Of a stretch of 64,000 nt of DNA, positions 1 to 10,298 are shown piece by piece. The first letter of the stretch is position 1; every line of letters begins with the position of its first letter. Both the position numbers and the translations under genes were made by a program. Source of the stretch: DASVTU01 sp036387415 (GTDB taxonomy: Bacteria > Acidobacteriota > Blastocatellia > Pyrinomonadales > Pyrinomonadaceae); the NCBI GenBank assembly GCA_036387415.1, contig DASVTU010000033.1, forward strand, positions 248,001 through 312,000, read 5' to 3'. Below the pieces are notes generated by a model that saw nothing but the letters and a program-made list of their open reading frames with translations, did not search any database and was not told where the DNA came from.

Positions 1-2890
1 CGCCGGAAGTGATAAAGGCGCGCACCATCTGCGACGTGATGTAGTTGCCGCCGTGGTTGTTCAGTTTGGTCAGCCAGAAATTATAGCCGCCGAAATCGAG
101 ATTCAACTCCGGCGCGTCGTAGGGATTGCGACGCATGTAACCGAAATACTGCATCAAGACAAAGGCGCGGTTGTACTGCCGACTCGTAAACAACGCATTC
201 TCGGCCACCTCGCGCAATGCCTGCGCGCGTGGAAGTCCGGCGTTGATGCGGTTGACGAGGCTGTCGCGCTCGGCGGGCGTGAGCGAGTTGTCGGTGTTGG
301 CATTGAGACGGTTGACGAAATCGAGGGCGCTCGTTCCCGTCGGGTAATTCAAGAGGAACAAGGGACGCGTGACGAACTCGTTGACGTAGGCTTGCGTATT
401 CGCCTCCAACTGCTGCTGCCAGTTGCCCTGATTGACGATGATGCCGCGCCCAATCTGCTGCGTGTCGGGCAAAAACTCTCGTAGCGTGAGCGGAACAACG
501 CGCGGGTTATCCGTCTCGCGGATGCGCGCGCCGTAGGCGGCCTGATACATCTTGTAGACGAAATAGCCCGTCTGCTGAAATTCGGTCGAGACGAAGAAGG
601 CCGCCGAGACATTATCGCGGCACACTTGCAAGTCGGGGTTGCCGCAGTTGGTCGCTTGATTCATCCAGAAGCTGAGGCCGCCCGCGTCGGGTTCGCGGTT
701 AAAGAAGTCGATGTAGTGCTGTCGGACGAAAAACTGCGCGTTGAAGGTCGCGGCTTTGACGGGGTTCGCGCCGTTGCCCGCGTCTTCGCTGATGATGCGG
801 ACGAGCACGTTGTTTTGCGCGTCGAGCGTGGCTCCTGCGACGTTGCTGAGAGCGACGTTGAAGGTTTCCACAGTTTCATCGAAGACATCGTTGGCGAGAA
901 AGATGTTGACGGTCTTGGTCGTCTCGCCCGCAGCGAAACGCAACGTGCCGAGCGCGGCGGAGTAGTCGGAGCGGTCGGAAGCCGTGCCGTTGGTGGTGGC
1001 ATAGTCAACGGTTGACGCGCCGGACACATCGCCCGAACGCATGACGGTCAACTGAACGCTGCCCGCCGTTTCGCTGACGCTGACGGGGAGCGAGGCGTCG
1101 AACTTGATGGAAGGCAGCGCGGGCGGCGGCGGTGTGGTGGTGGAATTGATGCGTCCCCACCACGTCGCCCAACGTCCGGCGCTGGTCGGTGCGGCGAAGG
1201 TATCGCGCGGCGCGGCATATTCCTGAATCGTCCACATCGTCGTGTCGTCCACGGGGTCAACGACCGTCGCGCTGTAGTCGCCCCAACGATTGCGGTCTTC
1301 AGAGACTCTCGCGTAAACGTCCTCACCGGCTTTGAGCAATGCGTCGTCGCGCGTGGTATTCGGTGGGTCGCCAGCCGCGCGGTAAGAGTAGGCCGCGCTC
1401 GCGTACTCGGAGGCGCGGAAACGCGAATAGCCAATCAGCACGTCGTTATTCTTGTTCACGGTGATGCTGGGAAAAGAATAGAAGGTGTTGCCGGAAGGGT
1501 CGTCGATGCGACCGCGTTGGATGACGTTCTCAATCGAGGGGTTAATCTCCCACCATTGGACGGCGCTGCGTGTCGAGCTACTACCAGCCGGAAGGAAGAC
1601 CGTCTGCGTCGCCCACAGCCGACCATTGCGATAGACGACGCTGTGCATGCGCGAATCGTTGGCCTGAATCTTCTGCGTCGTGCCCAACTGCGGCGCGAAG
1701 TCGCTTGAGTTGTTGACGGTCGGCGGGTTGCTCGCCCACGGGTTGGGCGTTGAGAGAAGATGCACCGAAGTCGATGTCGCAAAGTTCAGCACGGGCACAG
1801 ACGGCAAGCCAGTGATGCTGTAGAAACGCAGATAACCCGACCCGCCGGAATTGCCATTCCAGTTTTGCAAGAGATACAGGGTTTCGAGATTCGGGTCGAG
1901 CGTGATGGCAGGCACCATCGTGCCGCCGACGTTGGGCACTTGTATCTCGGTGTAAGGATTGTTGAATCCGGCATACATGGACGGTTTATCGAAGACCCAT
2001 AACTGCGAACGGAAAGGCACGGCGGGCGCAACGTCGGGGTCGTTGTCGAACATGTTCATGTGGACGACAATCCAGTTTTTGTTGAAGCCGATGCTTGGAA
2101 AATCCGCCCACGACAGGTCTGCCGCATCAGCATCGACGCGGTAGAGTTTCCAGTTGCCCGTCGGGTCGCCAGTCATCGAGACGCCAATCAAGACAGACGA
2201 AGCAGCCGAACGACGCGTGGCGCACGAAGTCATGATGAAGCGTTGCGCGTAGGGGTCGTAGAGCACTTTCGGGTCGAAGACATCGGGCGGCGCGCCGCCG
2301 TTGATGCCGTTCCAGAACGCGGCCTGACTCATGCTCAAAACGACGTTGCCATTTCTGTCCTGCACGCCGAAACGACCGTTGAGCACCGTCACAAGATGAT
2401 TGATGCCGACCGCTCCGTGCGTGTCGGGCGGGTAATGACCCGTGTAACCGAAGGCGCGAAAACTCGCGGCGGGCGCGGGCGAAGGGGCAGACGCCTCCTG
2501 CTGTTCGGCGGGAACAGAAGAAACGGCGTCGGCTGACGAGGAAGTGTCCCGCGTCACGGTCGCGCCTTCGGGCACGGGCAACTCGCGCGGCATCGGGTTG
2601 GGCGGCGGCACGAATTCGCGCGGTTCATCCACCGACGCCGACGCAGGCGACAGAGCCTCCTGTCGCGCAAGGTCTGCCGCATTGACGACGGCAACACTCA
2701 CGGCGCTCTTTTGCACACCCTGCAACTGCCCTTCGCCCTGTGTGTCTTGACGCGTGGTGGTGGCGGTTGTCGTGGCGACGCGGCGTTTGGGGGTCGTCGT
2801 GGTGCGCGCCATGAGCAGGGACGGCGCAAACGATGATTGGATGAGCGCCGCGAGTAGAAAATATTTCAGAAGGTTGCCGTTCTTTTTCAA
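1..2890 (-). CDS. Exported Calx-beta/DUF4214 protein, 3' end cut by window edge
   Basis: One frame stays open from a TTG codon at 2890 to the window edge, giving about 963 visible codons. The TTG start is preceded by GGAG at suitable spacing and opens a Lys-rich, hydrophobic signal peptide; the first ATG (2812) would remove that peptide. A Pro/Ala-rich stretch follows, then about 450 residues that may form a beta-propeller-like or exo-alpha-sialidase-like domain (recurring Trp, Gly and Asp; weak assignment). A Calx-beta repeat comes near residues 630-730, and a DUF4214 domain fills the visible C-terminus. DUF4214 is a C-terminal module of large exported proteins whose function is poorly defined. 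By comparison with its neighbour only about ten C-terminal residues should lie outside the window. It is a relative of the proteins at 3038-7039 and 18357-22109. Likely surface or secreted; substrate unknown. Confidence 0.85.
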   Translation of the reverse strand, partial: MKKNGNLLKYFLLAALIQSSFAPSLLMARTTTTPKRRVATTTATTTRQDTQGEGQLQGVQKSAVSVAVVNAADLARQEALSPASASVDEPREFVPPPNPMPRELPVPEGATVTRDTSSSADAVSSVPAEQQEASAPSPAPAASFRAFGYTGHYPPDTHGAVGINHLVTVLNGRFGVQDRNGNVVLSMSQAAFWNGINGGAPPDVFDPKVLYDPYAQRFIMTSCATRRSAASSVLIGVSMTGDPTGNWKLYRVDADAADLSWADFPSIGFNKNWIVVHMNMFDNDPDVAPAVPFRSQLWVFDKPSMYAGFNNPYTEIQVPNVGGTMVPAITLDPNLETLYLLQNWNGNSGGSGYLRFYSITGLPSVPVLNFATSTSVHLLSTPNPWASNPPTVNNSSDFAPQLGTTQKIQANDSRMHSVVYRNGRLWATQTVFLPAGSSSTRSAVQWWEINPSIENVIQRGRIDDPSGNTFYSFPSITVNKNNDVLIGYSRFRASEYASAAYSYRAAGDPPNTTRDDALLKAGEDVYARVSEDRNRWGDYSATVVDPVDDTTMWTIQEYAAPRDTFAAPTSAGRWATWWGRINSTTTPPPPALPSIKFDASLPVSVSETAGSVQLTVMRSGDVSGASTVDYATTNGTASDRSDYSAALGTLRFAAGETTKTVNIFLANDVFDETVETFNVALSNVAGATLDAQNNVLVRIISEDAGNGANPVKAATFNAQFFVRQHYIDFFNREPDAGGLSFWMNQATNCGNPDLQVCRDNVSAAFFVSTEFQQTGYFVYKMYQAAYGARIRETDNPRVVPLTLREFLPDTQQIGRGIIVNQGNWQQQLEANTQAYVNEFVTRPLFLLNYPTGTSALDFVNRLNANTDNSLTPAERDSLVNRINAGLPRAQALREVAENALFTSRQYNRAFVLMQYFGYMRRNPYDAPELNLDFGGYNFWLTKLNNHGGNYITSQMVRAFITSG

Positions 2891-2934
2891 AGCCTTACTC
2901 CGAATTCCGATGAGGGATGCAAGATAGAGAAGAA

Positions 2935-3023
2935 ATTGATTCATTAGCTCGTCGGCTCATTGATTCATTCTTTGTCCGCTTCTCTGAAATGAGTCGCTGA
3001 ACCGATGAGGCGCTGAAGCAATT
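2935..3023. repeat. Intergenic octamer-array element, family C copy 1
   Basis: The left arm (2935-2969) is made of 8-nt units of the type ATTGATTC and GTCGGCTC. The right arm (2987-3023) has units in opposite orientation such as GAACCGAT and GAGGCGCT. The arms are partly complementary and could fold into an imperfect hairpin. It lies between two co-directional genes for DUF4214 proteins. A second copy of the family is at 41197-41325. Confidence 0.7.
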
Positions 3024-3037
3024 TCTTATCGTCATGT

Positions 3038-6000
3038 TTAGTTGTTGCCGAAGCGTTGACGGTACTCGCCCGAAGTGATGAAGCCCTTGACCATCTCGGA
3101 CGTGATGTAGTTGCCGCCGAACTGGTTGAGTTTGTTCAACCAGAAGTTGTAGCCGGAGAAATCTGTATTGGGCGCGTCGTTGGGATTCCTCCGCAAGTAG
3201 CCGAAGTATTGCATCAAGACGAAGGCGCGGTTGTACTGCCTGCGCCCAAACTCCGCGTTCTCTGCGACGGCGCGCAAGACTTGTGCGTGAGTGAGTTGCC
3301 CCGCGCTGAGACGATTCACCAAATCATTGCGCTCGTCGGGCGTGAGCGAGCCATTGCCGTTAATGGCCGTGTTGTTGTTCAGCGCATCGACGTATTCGGC
3401 GGGCGTCATCGAGAAATAGGGCGCGAACGCTTGCGAGGTGACAAACTCGTTGACGTAGTTCTGCGTGTTCGTCTCCAACTGCTGTTGCCAGTTGCCTTGA
3501 TTGACGATGATGCCGCGACCTATCTCCTGCGTGTCGAGCAGGAAGGTGTGGATGTGCAGGCGCTCGCCCGTGTTGTATGCCGCCTGATGCATGCGGTAGA
3601 CGAAGTAGCCCGTCTGCTGAAACTCGGTCGAGACGAAGAATGCCGCCGAGACGTTGATGCGCCTGACTTCACGACAACCGACGTTTGCGCCGCATCCCTC
3701 AATCTGGTTTGTCCAGAAGGCGAGGCCTGAGGCGTCGGGTTCGCGGTTGAAGAAATCGACGTAGTGCTGACGAACGAAGAATGTCGAATCGTCAATCGGG
3801 TTGGGCGCACCGCCCGCGTCGTTGTCGGTGATTTGGACGGTGACGGCGCTTGTGCCGCCGAGCGATGTGCCGATGGTTGTCCTCAGTTCGACGAGGAGGG
3901 CTTCGGTCGGCTCGGTGTAGACATCGTTGTTGATGAAGACCTCGAAGGTCTTGGTCGTTTCGTTTGCGCCGAAGCGCAACCAACCGCGCGCGGTGTTGTA
4001 GTCGGAACGCTCGGATGCAGTGAGATTCGCCGTCTGATAGGCGACTCTGGCGGGCTGCGACGTGTCGCCCGTGCGCGAGACGGTGAACTCGATGCGTCCG
4101 ATGCTTTCATCAACGGTCAGGTTAGATGCGCCGAACTGGACGGTGTTCGGCCCGGCGTTCACGTCGTCGTTGACGATGGTGACGGTGGTGGTGCTCGGTG
4201 TGCCTAAGCCGGAATTGGGCGAAGGGCTGCTGAGAATGATGTTGAAGGTTTCGTCCGGCTCGACCGTGTTGTCGTTGATGAGCGGCACGATGAAAGACTT
4301 GCTCGCTTCGCCGACATCAAAAGTCAAGACGCCGCTGGTCGCGATGAAGTCGGAACCGGCGTTGGCGGAGCCGTCGCGCGTCGAATAGTTGACGGTGTAA
4401 CGTCCGAGAATCGGCATGCCGCCGGGTGTGTTGGCGGGACGCGTGACGGTGATGCTGACGGCGCTGTTGTGTTCGGGCGCGGCATAGTTTGCCGTGGAGA
4501 ATTGGAAATTGAAATTCGGCGCGGGCGGACGCGGCGTGAAGGTCAGCGTCGGCGCGTTGGTCAGAGATTTGAAGGCGGACTCCGACGTGTGCGAAGCGAC
4601 CGTGTAGGCTTCGGGCTGACCCGCCGAGATGCCGACGACGGGAAGGAGATTCGTGTTGGTCGGTGCGCTCTGCCCGTTGCCGTAGCGCATCTGAATCGTG
4701 CCGTCGCTGCGGAGTTCGATTTCAAAGTTGATTGGACGCTCGCCGCGACCCGTGCCCTCCGTGTCGTAGGTCACGCCCTGCCAGCGAAAGATGATGCGAT
4801 TGGCGTCGGGTTGCACGACGTACACGTCGCCGCCCGCCGAACGGTCGGTACGCAAGTCGTCCCACATGCCGGCAATCATGGGCAGCAAGTTCAAGAGTTC
4901 GATGCTGCTGCCCGCGTCGGCGGCAATCTCGCCGGGCGCTGGCTGCTGGCTGCGCTTGGGAGGCGTGGTGAAGTACAACGCGCCGTTGGTCGAGATATTG
5001 ACGGTGGAACGCGTCTGCCCGAAGAAGGGGAAAGCGAAAGGCAACGGGTAGTTTTCTCTGTAGCGGTCGTCGCCGACGAGTTGGAGCGGTGTGCCGCCCG
5101 ACGTGAGCGCGCTCGCGCCGCTCTGCGTCACCGTGTAAGGGTTGACCGCGCTCGTGTCGTTGACCTGCGAGAGGTAGACGCCGTTGCTGCTGTTGGCTCC
5201 CACCCTATCGAACGTACGCACGGAAACCGTCCCTTGCACGGTTTGATAAGGAATGTTGACGGTCGCCGTTTCCTGCGAGCCGGGTGCACTGGGAATCTTG
5301 GTGGCGAGCAGGATTCTGCCGAGTGGGAAGTTCGGGTTGGAGATGGTGATTTCGTAGAGCGCCGCGGCGGTTCCGCCGTTGCCGTCGTCTCCGGGCGCAG
5401 TCCACGCGAGCGTCATGGCGCGTCCCTGTTGGCTAACGATGCGGAGGTCGGAGATGTTGCCGGGCAGCGTGTTGTCGTTGGCACCGATGGCTTGCAGAGA
5501 GCGATTGACGTTCAAGCGTCGTTGCGAATAGACCTTGCCGGAGAGCGACGTGAGCGGGTCGCCATTGTAGACGAGCGAGTTGCGTAGACGCTGGACGGAT
5601 ATGTCCGGGTACTGCGCGAGGATGAGCGCCGCCGCGCCCGCGACATGGGGCGATGCCATCGAAGTGCCGCTGAAAAACTCATAAGTGTTGTGCGGCGTGG
5701 TGCTGTAAATTCCGCGACCGGGCGCGCCCATCTTGACTACCTCCGAGGCGAAATTTGAGAAGATAGCAATCTGGTCGAAACGGTCTGTGGCGGCGACGGA
5801 GATGGTGTGCGGGAGGTCGTAGTCCGAAGGAAAATGCGGCGAGATGGCGTTGTCTGTCGTGTTGTTGCCCGCCGCCGTGACGAAGAGAATGCCGGACGAC
5901 TGTAAAGTGGCGATGGTGTCAAACTCCGACTGCGACGCGAATTCGCTGCCGTAACTATTGTTTAAGACGCGAATGTTCGCGCCTCGCGCGCCGCCCGTCT

Positions 6001-7039
6001 GCAACCAGAGGTCGCGCATCATCTTGGCGTAGCGATAAGCGTTGATGGCGTCGGCGGCGCTGCCGCCGGGGTCGCAGTTCGGATTACTGTCGGGACATTC
6101 CTTCGGCAGAATCTTCAAGGACATCAGGCTCACTTGCCAGTTCACGCCAGAGACGCCCGTGCCGTTGTTGCCGACTGCGCCGATGGTTCCGGCGACGTGC
6201 GTGCCATGTGCATCGGTCGTGTTCTCGCCCGCCGCGCCGTCGTAGACGCTCCCGTCGTTATGATAGAAATCCCAACCGTTGATGTCGTCGATGTAGCCGT
6301 TGGCGTCGTCGTCGCGACGGTTGCCCGCGATTTCGGCGGTGTTGCGCCAGATGTTGGCTTGCAAATCCTGATGGTTGATGTCGATGCCTTCGTCAATCAC
6401 GCCGACGACGACGCTGCGGCTGCCAGTCGTCGTGTTCCAAGCGAGTTCGGCGTCGATGTCGGAGCCGGGATTGCCTGCGGCCTGCTGTCCTGTGTAGTCG
6501 TTGAAACCGACCTGTCCGGTATTTCTGAGCGCCCACTGTTCGCCAAAACTAGGGTCGTTGGGCAGCGCATCCTTGCGGCGGATGTAGTTCGGCTCGGCGT
6601 AGAGCACGTCGGGGCGTGCGTTGAGCGCGTCGATGGCTTGGAGCGTCTCATCCGGCGCGACGCGCGCGAGGCGCAAACCCTCGACGAGTTCCGAGCCGCC
6701 AAAAGTTTCGACCGCGATTTCGATGCGCTCGCCGCCCGGCGTCGCAAGTTGCAGCGACGCGTCGGCGTCCTCCGATGCCACGCTCGCCGTCGCTTCGTCG
6801 CGGAAGCGCACAAGCACTTCGCCAGCGACGTATGCGTCCGATGGCGGCGGATATTTCGCATTCTTAAACTTGTAGGAAGGGGCGACTGCGAGGGCGTGCG
6901 GAGCGGCAGTGTCGGCGGCGTTAGCGTGCGAGAGCGGCGGCAGCGCGACGGCCAGCAACATCAAACTCAGAGACAACGAAAGTGCGCGTCGCAAACCCGC
7001 GACGCGAACCACACGGCGAACCTTTGGCAAAAACGACAT
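3038..7039 (-). CDS. Secreted S8 subtilisin-like protease with FN3, Calx-beta and DUF4214 domains
   Basis: The 1333-residue product is an exported serine protease. After the signal peptide (about 1-42) and a prodomain-like stretch (about 65-155) comes a peptidase S8 domain. Its triad is visible: Asp216 in VIDEGID, His278 in HGTHVAG and Ser460 in SGTSMASP, with the oxyanion Asn at 392. Downstream are a fibronectin type III-like segment (about 530-620), a beta-rich region resembling a nidogen-like fold (about 635-830), two Calx-beta repeats (about 845-1075) and a C-terminal DUF4214 domain (about 1090-1333). GGAG lies about 11 nt upstream of the ATG. All catalytic residues are present, so it should be active. 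DUF4214 may serve attachment or secretion, but that is inference. The DUF4214 part closely resembles that of the gene at 1-2890. Confidence 0.95.
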   Translation of the reverse strand: MSFLPKVRRVVRVAGLRRALSLSLSLMLLAVALPPLSHANAADTAAPHALAVAPSYKFKNAKYPPPSDAYVAGEVLVRFRDEATASVASEDADASLQLATPGGERIEIAVETFGGSELVEGLRLARVAPDETLQAIDALNARPDVLYAEPNYIRRKDALPNDPSFGEQWALRNTGQVGFNDYTGQQAAGNPGSDIDAELAWNTTTGSRSVVVGVIDEGIDINHQDLQANIWRNTAEIAGNRRDDDANGYIDDINGWDFYHNDGSVYDGAAGENTTDAHGTHVAGTIGAVGNNGTGVSGVNWQVSLMSLKILPKECPDSNPNCDPGGSAADAINAYRYAKMMRDLWLQTGGARGANIRVLNNSYGSEFASQSEFDTIATLQSSGILFVTAAGNNTTDNAISPHFPSDYDLPHTISVAATDRFDQIAIFSNFASEVVKMGAPGRGIYSTTPHNTYEFFSGTSMASPHVAGAAALILAQYPDISVQRLRNSLVYNGDPLTSLSGKVYSQRRLNVNRSLQAIGANDNTLPGNISDLRIVSQQGRAMTLAWTAPGDDGNGGTAAALYEITISNPNFPLGRILLATKIPSAPGSQETATVNIPYQTVQGTVSVRTFDRVGANSSNGVYLSQVNDTSAVNPYTVTQSGASALTSGGTPLQLVGDDRYRENYPLPFAFPFFGQTRSTVNISTNGALYFTTPPKRSQQPAPGEIAADAGSSIELLNLLPMIAGMWDDLRTDRSAGGDVYVVQPDANRIIFRWQGVTYDTEGTGRGERPINFEIELRSDGTIQMRYGNGQSAPTNTNLLPVVGISAGQPEAYTVASHTSESAFKSLTNAPTLTFTPRPPAPNFNFQFSTANYAAPEHNSAVSITVTRPANTPGGMPILGRYTVNYSTRDGSANAGSDFIATSGVLTFDVGEASKSFIVPLINDNTVEPDETFNIILSSPSPNSGLGTPSTTTVTIVNDDVNAGPNTVQFGASNLTVDESIGRIEFTVSRTGDTSQPARVAYQTANLTASERSDYNTARGWLRFGANETTKTFEVFINNDVYTEPTEALLVELRTTIGTSLGGTSAVTVQITDNDAGGAPNPIDDSTFFVRQHYVDFFNREPDASGLAFWTNQIEGCGANVGCREVRRINVSAAFFVSTEFQQTGYFVYRMHQAAYNTGERLHIHTFLLDTQEIGRGIIVNQGNWQQQLETNTQNYVNEFVTSQAFAPYFSMTPAEYVDALNNNTAINGNGSLTPDERNDLVNRLSAGQLTHAQVLRAVAENAEFGRRQYNRAFVLMQYFGYLRRNPNDAPNTDFSGYNFWLNKLNQFGGNYITSEMVKGFITSGEYRQRFGNN

Positions 7040-7589
7040 CTTCAGAAAATCTCCCGTCCCCTCTCAGGAAACGCAAAAAAAGGACGCGCCCACTCTGTTT
7101 TAATCAAGAATTTGAAGCATGACCGCGAGGCGCTCGCCATCCGTCCGAAATCGTCCAGACGCCGGACGATTGTGCGGAGAAAACCGCTTGACGGCACTTA
7201 AAAATTATAATTTCGGGTGTTGAAGCTGATTTGAACCGGCAGCCCTCCCGCTCTCAGAGTCTACGCGGGACGTGCCACCGGAGGATTTAGGATGAAAGCC
7301 GGACGGGGAGGTTCGACCACATGCGCGGCTCGTCGAAATCGCCGCCGACGCTATTCTACCTCATCCGCCGCAAATAAATAGAGTCAATGTCGGGGGTTTA
7401 AACAGACGCGGAGCACAACCGATAACAGACCGACCACTCAGATGCATTTTCTCGTCCCACGGATGCACCGAAATCGCCACTTTTTTCGCCTGAAAAGCCA
7501 CTTTTACAAGCCTTTGCGCCTGTCACAACCATCGCCATGCACGACGTTTTTCATCAGTCGCCGAGCGGCGGCGCGTCCGTCGGTTTGTG
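7040..7589. other. Gene-free stretch upstream of the subtilase
   Basis: No credible coding frame is seen in these 550 bases. A compact GC-rich hairpin lies at 7236-7281 and a TATAAT hexamer on the + strand at 7206-7211, without a well-spaced -35 box. The part nearest 7039 must hold the promoter and leader of the minus-strand subtilase. The rest is unexplained. Confidence 0.5.
7236..7281. ncRNA. Possible structured RNA or regulatory hairpin, unknown type
   Basis: Bases 7236-7243 pair with 7274-7281 (eight pairs, two of them wobbles on the minus-strand transcript). Nested inside, CCCGC (7247-7251) pairs with GCGGG (7265-7269). A tRNA T-loop-like GGTTCAAATC lies alongside on the minus strand, but no acceptor stem or anticodon arm can be built around it. 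On the minus strand the element sits in the 5' leader region of the subtilase gene. Confidence 0.25.
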
Positions 7590-10298
7590 TTAACGGAAGT
7601 GCTGGCCGATTTGTTCTGTGCCGAAGGTGCCGATGCCGTTGAGGCGGAAACTAAAGACGAGACGGTTTTCCTGCCGGAGTCCGACGTTGAAAGTGTGGTT
7701 TTGCGCGGTAATGGCGCAGCAGTCCCATGTGTAGCCGATGGTGGTGGTGGAATTGATGAGCGAGGAATTGCCGCGACCGGGGCGATTTTGAAAATCGAAG
7801 AAGAAGGAGACGCCACCATAGAGACCACGGTCGCGGTCGCCGACGAAAATCGACGGACTCAACTGCGAACCTTGCAACGTGCCCGGTTCGTTGCCGCGTA
7901 TGTCGCTGAACTGCCGTAGGTCGGGCGCGAGCGTGACGGCACGCGTGTAGTAGAAGGTCTGAAATGCCTCGATGCGACGCACGACGGGCAAGGGGCGACG
8001 GATGCCGAAACTGACGGCGAGGTCGCGCAGGCCGCCGCCCTGACCGAGCGCGTCGATGTTGGTGCGGATGTCTGCAAAGAGGTCTCGGTCGGGCTGACTG
8101 GGCATGCGGATGCGCGCTTCGACGTAGAGCGGCGAGAAGCGACGCGGCACGCCGCCGTAGGTAAAGCCGGAGAAAGTGTTGATGGGATAAAACTGGTTGC
8201 GCTGGCCGGGAATGAGCGCGCCGCCGAAGGTGCGGTCGAAGAAATATTTCTGTCGGAGCGTGATGGAAAAAATCTCGAACGGCTGGCTCGACAGCGGCAG
8301 TCCGTCGGCGGCGTTGTTCTGCGCGCCCGTCGCGTTGCGGTTCGGCTCAGTGCCGTCGCGGTTCGTCGCGTCACGACCGACGCCGCCGTTGTTATTGGCG
8401 TCGCCGCTTCGACGGTTACTGGCGTTGCCGCCGATTCCTGCGACGACGGTTCTGCCGCTCACGTTTTCGGTCGAACGACGCGTGAAGAAACGATTGGTGA
8501 TACCCCATTCGATTTCGTTGGTGTCGGCGATGGCGTCGAGCACGTCGAAGCGGATGATGCGCTCGAAGTTGGAGATGCCTTCGATTTTCCGGTAGGTGAA
8601 ATAGGGTTCGATGGTGTGGCGAAAGAAGAAGGATCCGTCGCCGTGGCGGAAGTTGCGCGCGAGCACGGGCGTCCGTACGTCGAACTCGAATTCGCCGTAG
8701 CCGCGTATTACGTCGCGGTTGAGGACGAGACGCGTCAGAGGGTCGAGAGAATTTGAATAGTAAGTGGCATGGATGCCAGCGGTGGCGGTAGCGCGCCAGC
8801 CCGCGCCGAGGTCGAAGGGCACGGAGAATCGCGGATGAATGTCGAGACGCTGCACGATGGAGGGCGTGATAATCGGATTGCGATTGCCCTCCGCCTCGAA
8901 CGCGCCCACGTCTTCCACAGTCTCCTTGCGGCTCACGCCTTCGATGCCGCCCTCGAACGAAAAATAGAGCGGCAGGCTTTGGATAAAGCCGAGGATGCCG
9001 GGACGTTTGTCGAGCGTGATGCCGGGGAGTTGTCGAGTGCGGATGCGGACGTTAGGGATAGACGTGACCTGCGTGCGCGCGAGGAAGTTGAAACTGTAGT
9101 CGTCGAAATTTTTGTTGACGAAGACCTGCGAGCGTTCTTCAGGCGAGATGGCGAGTTGAATCGAATCGGAGAAGATTTGCCGGAAGGCGAGGTTGGAAGT
9201 GATGTTGATGTCGGCGGCGGCTAAGAAGCCATTGGGGAAATAGTGCACGCCGTCGATGTAGAAACTCGACCCGCCCTGGTCGGGGTCTTGCTCGCTGGCC
9301 TTCGCGCCGAAGATGCGGTCTTTGATGGCGTAGAAGCCCATGTTGAGATACGAGCGCGAGTTGGCGCGCGTACGCAAGTCCGCGCCGAAGCCGATACCGC
9401 GTCCCGTGAAGATGTCGTTGCGAAAGGTCACGTCGGCAGAGCGTCCGAGCGTCTGGTAGTAGCCGCTTGAGATGCGGAAGCCCTTCTTGCCGGAACCGCT
9501 AAAGGTGGGCGTCAGGAAACCGGAAGCGCGGTCGCGCCGCTTGATGGAAATCGACGCGTAGGGCATGTAGAGGACGGGCAGACCCTTGACGTTGAAGGTC
9601 GGAGATTTGGCGCGCACGCGGTCGTTCAAGGTAATGACCGAACGCTTCGACTTGAAACTCCACTTCGGCGTCTCCTCGTCGCAGGCCGTTATCACGCCGT
9701 TGATGATGAGGACTTTGTTGGCCGCAATCTTTTCGACGCGCGAGGCGGTGAAGTAGATGATGGTGCCGTCCTGCGTCTGATTGGTGAAGCCCGTCGAATC
9801 GACGAAGGAACCGAGTTTGGTAGCGTAGTTCCATTCGGCGCGCGTGCCCGTGATGCGCTGCATGTCGCCCTGGTCGAAGACCACGCTGCCTTCCGCCAAG
9901 ACTCGATTCGTCGCCTCGTAGACCGTTACCTTGTCGGCCTGCAAACGATAAATCCCGATGCGTATATCGACGTTTCCATCGTAGACGACGACGCGCGCAT
10001 TCTCAGGCCCCGTCACCGTCTGCTTGTCTGCATCGACCGACAGCGTATCGGTGGGCTGCTGTCCCTGCGGCGGCGTCGTGCCATCAGGACGCGGCTGCGG
10101 CGTGCGTCGCGGCAATATCGGCTGTTCCTGCGTCAGCGGGTTGACGTTCGGCGTGTCCGTGATTGGATTCGTCACCTTGCGCTCGACCGTGTTTGTCGAT
10201 TGCGCCCACACGCGCCCCTGCGCGCCCGCCAGAAGGCACACGAACAGGACGCACAACACCGCCCACAGCAGAGTCGGAATGAGACGCAAATTTGTCAC
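7590..10298 (-). CDS. lptD: LPS-assembly protein LptD-like outer-membrane beta-barrel
   Basis: LptD, with the lipoprotein LptE, inserts lipopolysaccharide into the outer leaflet of the outer membrane. The protein has a signal peptide, then an OstA/LptA-like beta-jellyroll region with recurring patterns such as VVVYDGNV and LAEGSVVFDQG. A long beta-barrel domain follows, rich in alternating hydrophobic residues and including the family-like stretch VLYMPYASISIKRRDRASG. I favour the GTG at 10298 (902 residues) because it begins the signal peptide; an in-frame ATG at 10448 would add 50 Arg/Cys-rich residues. An Asn/Gly-rich low-complexity insertion (about 8330-8450) falls in the barrel half. The nearby lpxA, lpxB and lpxD genes fit a lipid A export role. 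Sequence divergence from proteobacterial LptD is large, so the name rests on domain order. Confidence 0.85.
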   Translation of the reverse strand: MTNLRLIPTLLWAVLCVLFVCLLAGAQGRVWAQSTNTVERKVTNPITDTPNVNPLTQEQPILPRRTPQPRPDGTTPPQGQQPTDTLSVDADKQTVTGPENARVVVYDGNVDIRIGIYRLQADKVTVYEATNRVLAEGSVVFDQGDMQRITGTRAEWNYATKLGSFVDSTGFTNQTQDGTIIYFTASRVEKIAANKVLIINGVITACDEETPKWSFKSKRSVITLNDRVRAKSPTFNVKGLPVLYMPYASISIKRRDRASGFLTPTFSGSGKKGFRISSGYYQTLGRSADVTFRNDIFTGRGIGFGADLRTRANSRSYLNMGFYAIKDRIFGAKASEQDPDQGGSSFYIDGVHYFPNGFLAAADINITSNLAFRQIFSDSIQLAISPEERSQVFVNKNFDDYSFNFLARTQVTSIPNVRIRTRQLPGITLDKRPGILGFIQSLPLYFSFEGGIEGVSRKETVEDVGAFEAEGNRNPIITPSIVQRLDIHPRFSVPFDLGAGWRATATAGIHATYYSNSLDPLTRLVLNRDVIRGYGEFEFDVRTPVLARNFRHGDGSFFFRHTIEPYFTYRKIEGISNFERIIRFDVLDAIADTNEIEWGITNRFFTRRSTENVSGRTVVAGIGGNASNRRSGDANNNGGVGRDATNRDGTEPNRNATGAQNNAADGLPLSSQPFEIFSITLRQKYFFDRTFGGALIPGQRNQFYPINTFSGFTYGGVPRRFSPLYVEARIRMPSQPDRDLFADIRTNIDALGQGGGLRDLAVSFGIRRPLPVVRRIEAFQTFYYTRAVTLAPDLRQFSDIRGNEPGTLQGSQLSPSIFVGDRDRGLYGGVSFFFDFQNRPGRGNSSLINSTTTIGYTWDCCAITAQNHTFNVGLRQENRLVFSFRLNGIGTFGTEQIGQHFR

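Noticed and set aside
4469..7201. Open frames on the + strand opposite the subtilase
   Set aside because: Shadows of the confirmed protease gene; biased composition and no ribosome sites.
7217..7330. tRNA (possibly selenocysteine type) suggested by GGTTCAAATC and GGTTCGACC sequences
   Set aside because: No acceptor stem pairs on either strand and no 7-base anticodon loop with a stem can be formed.
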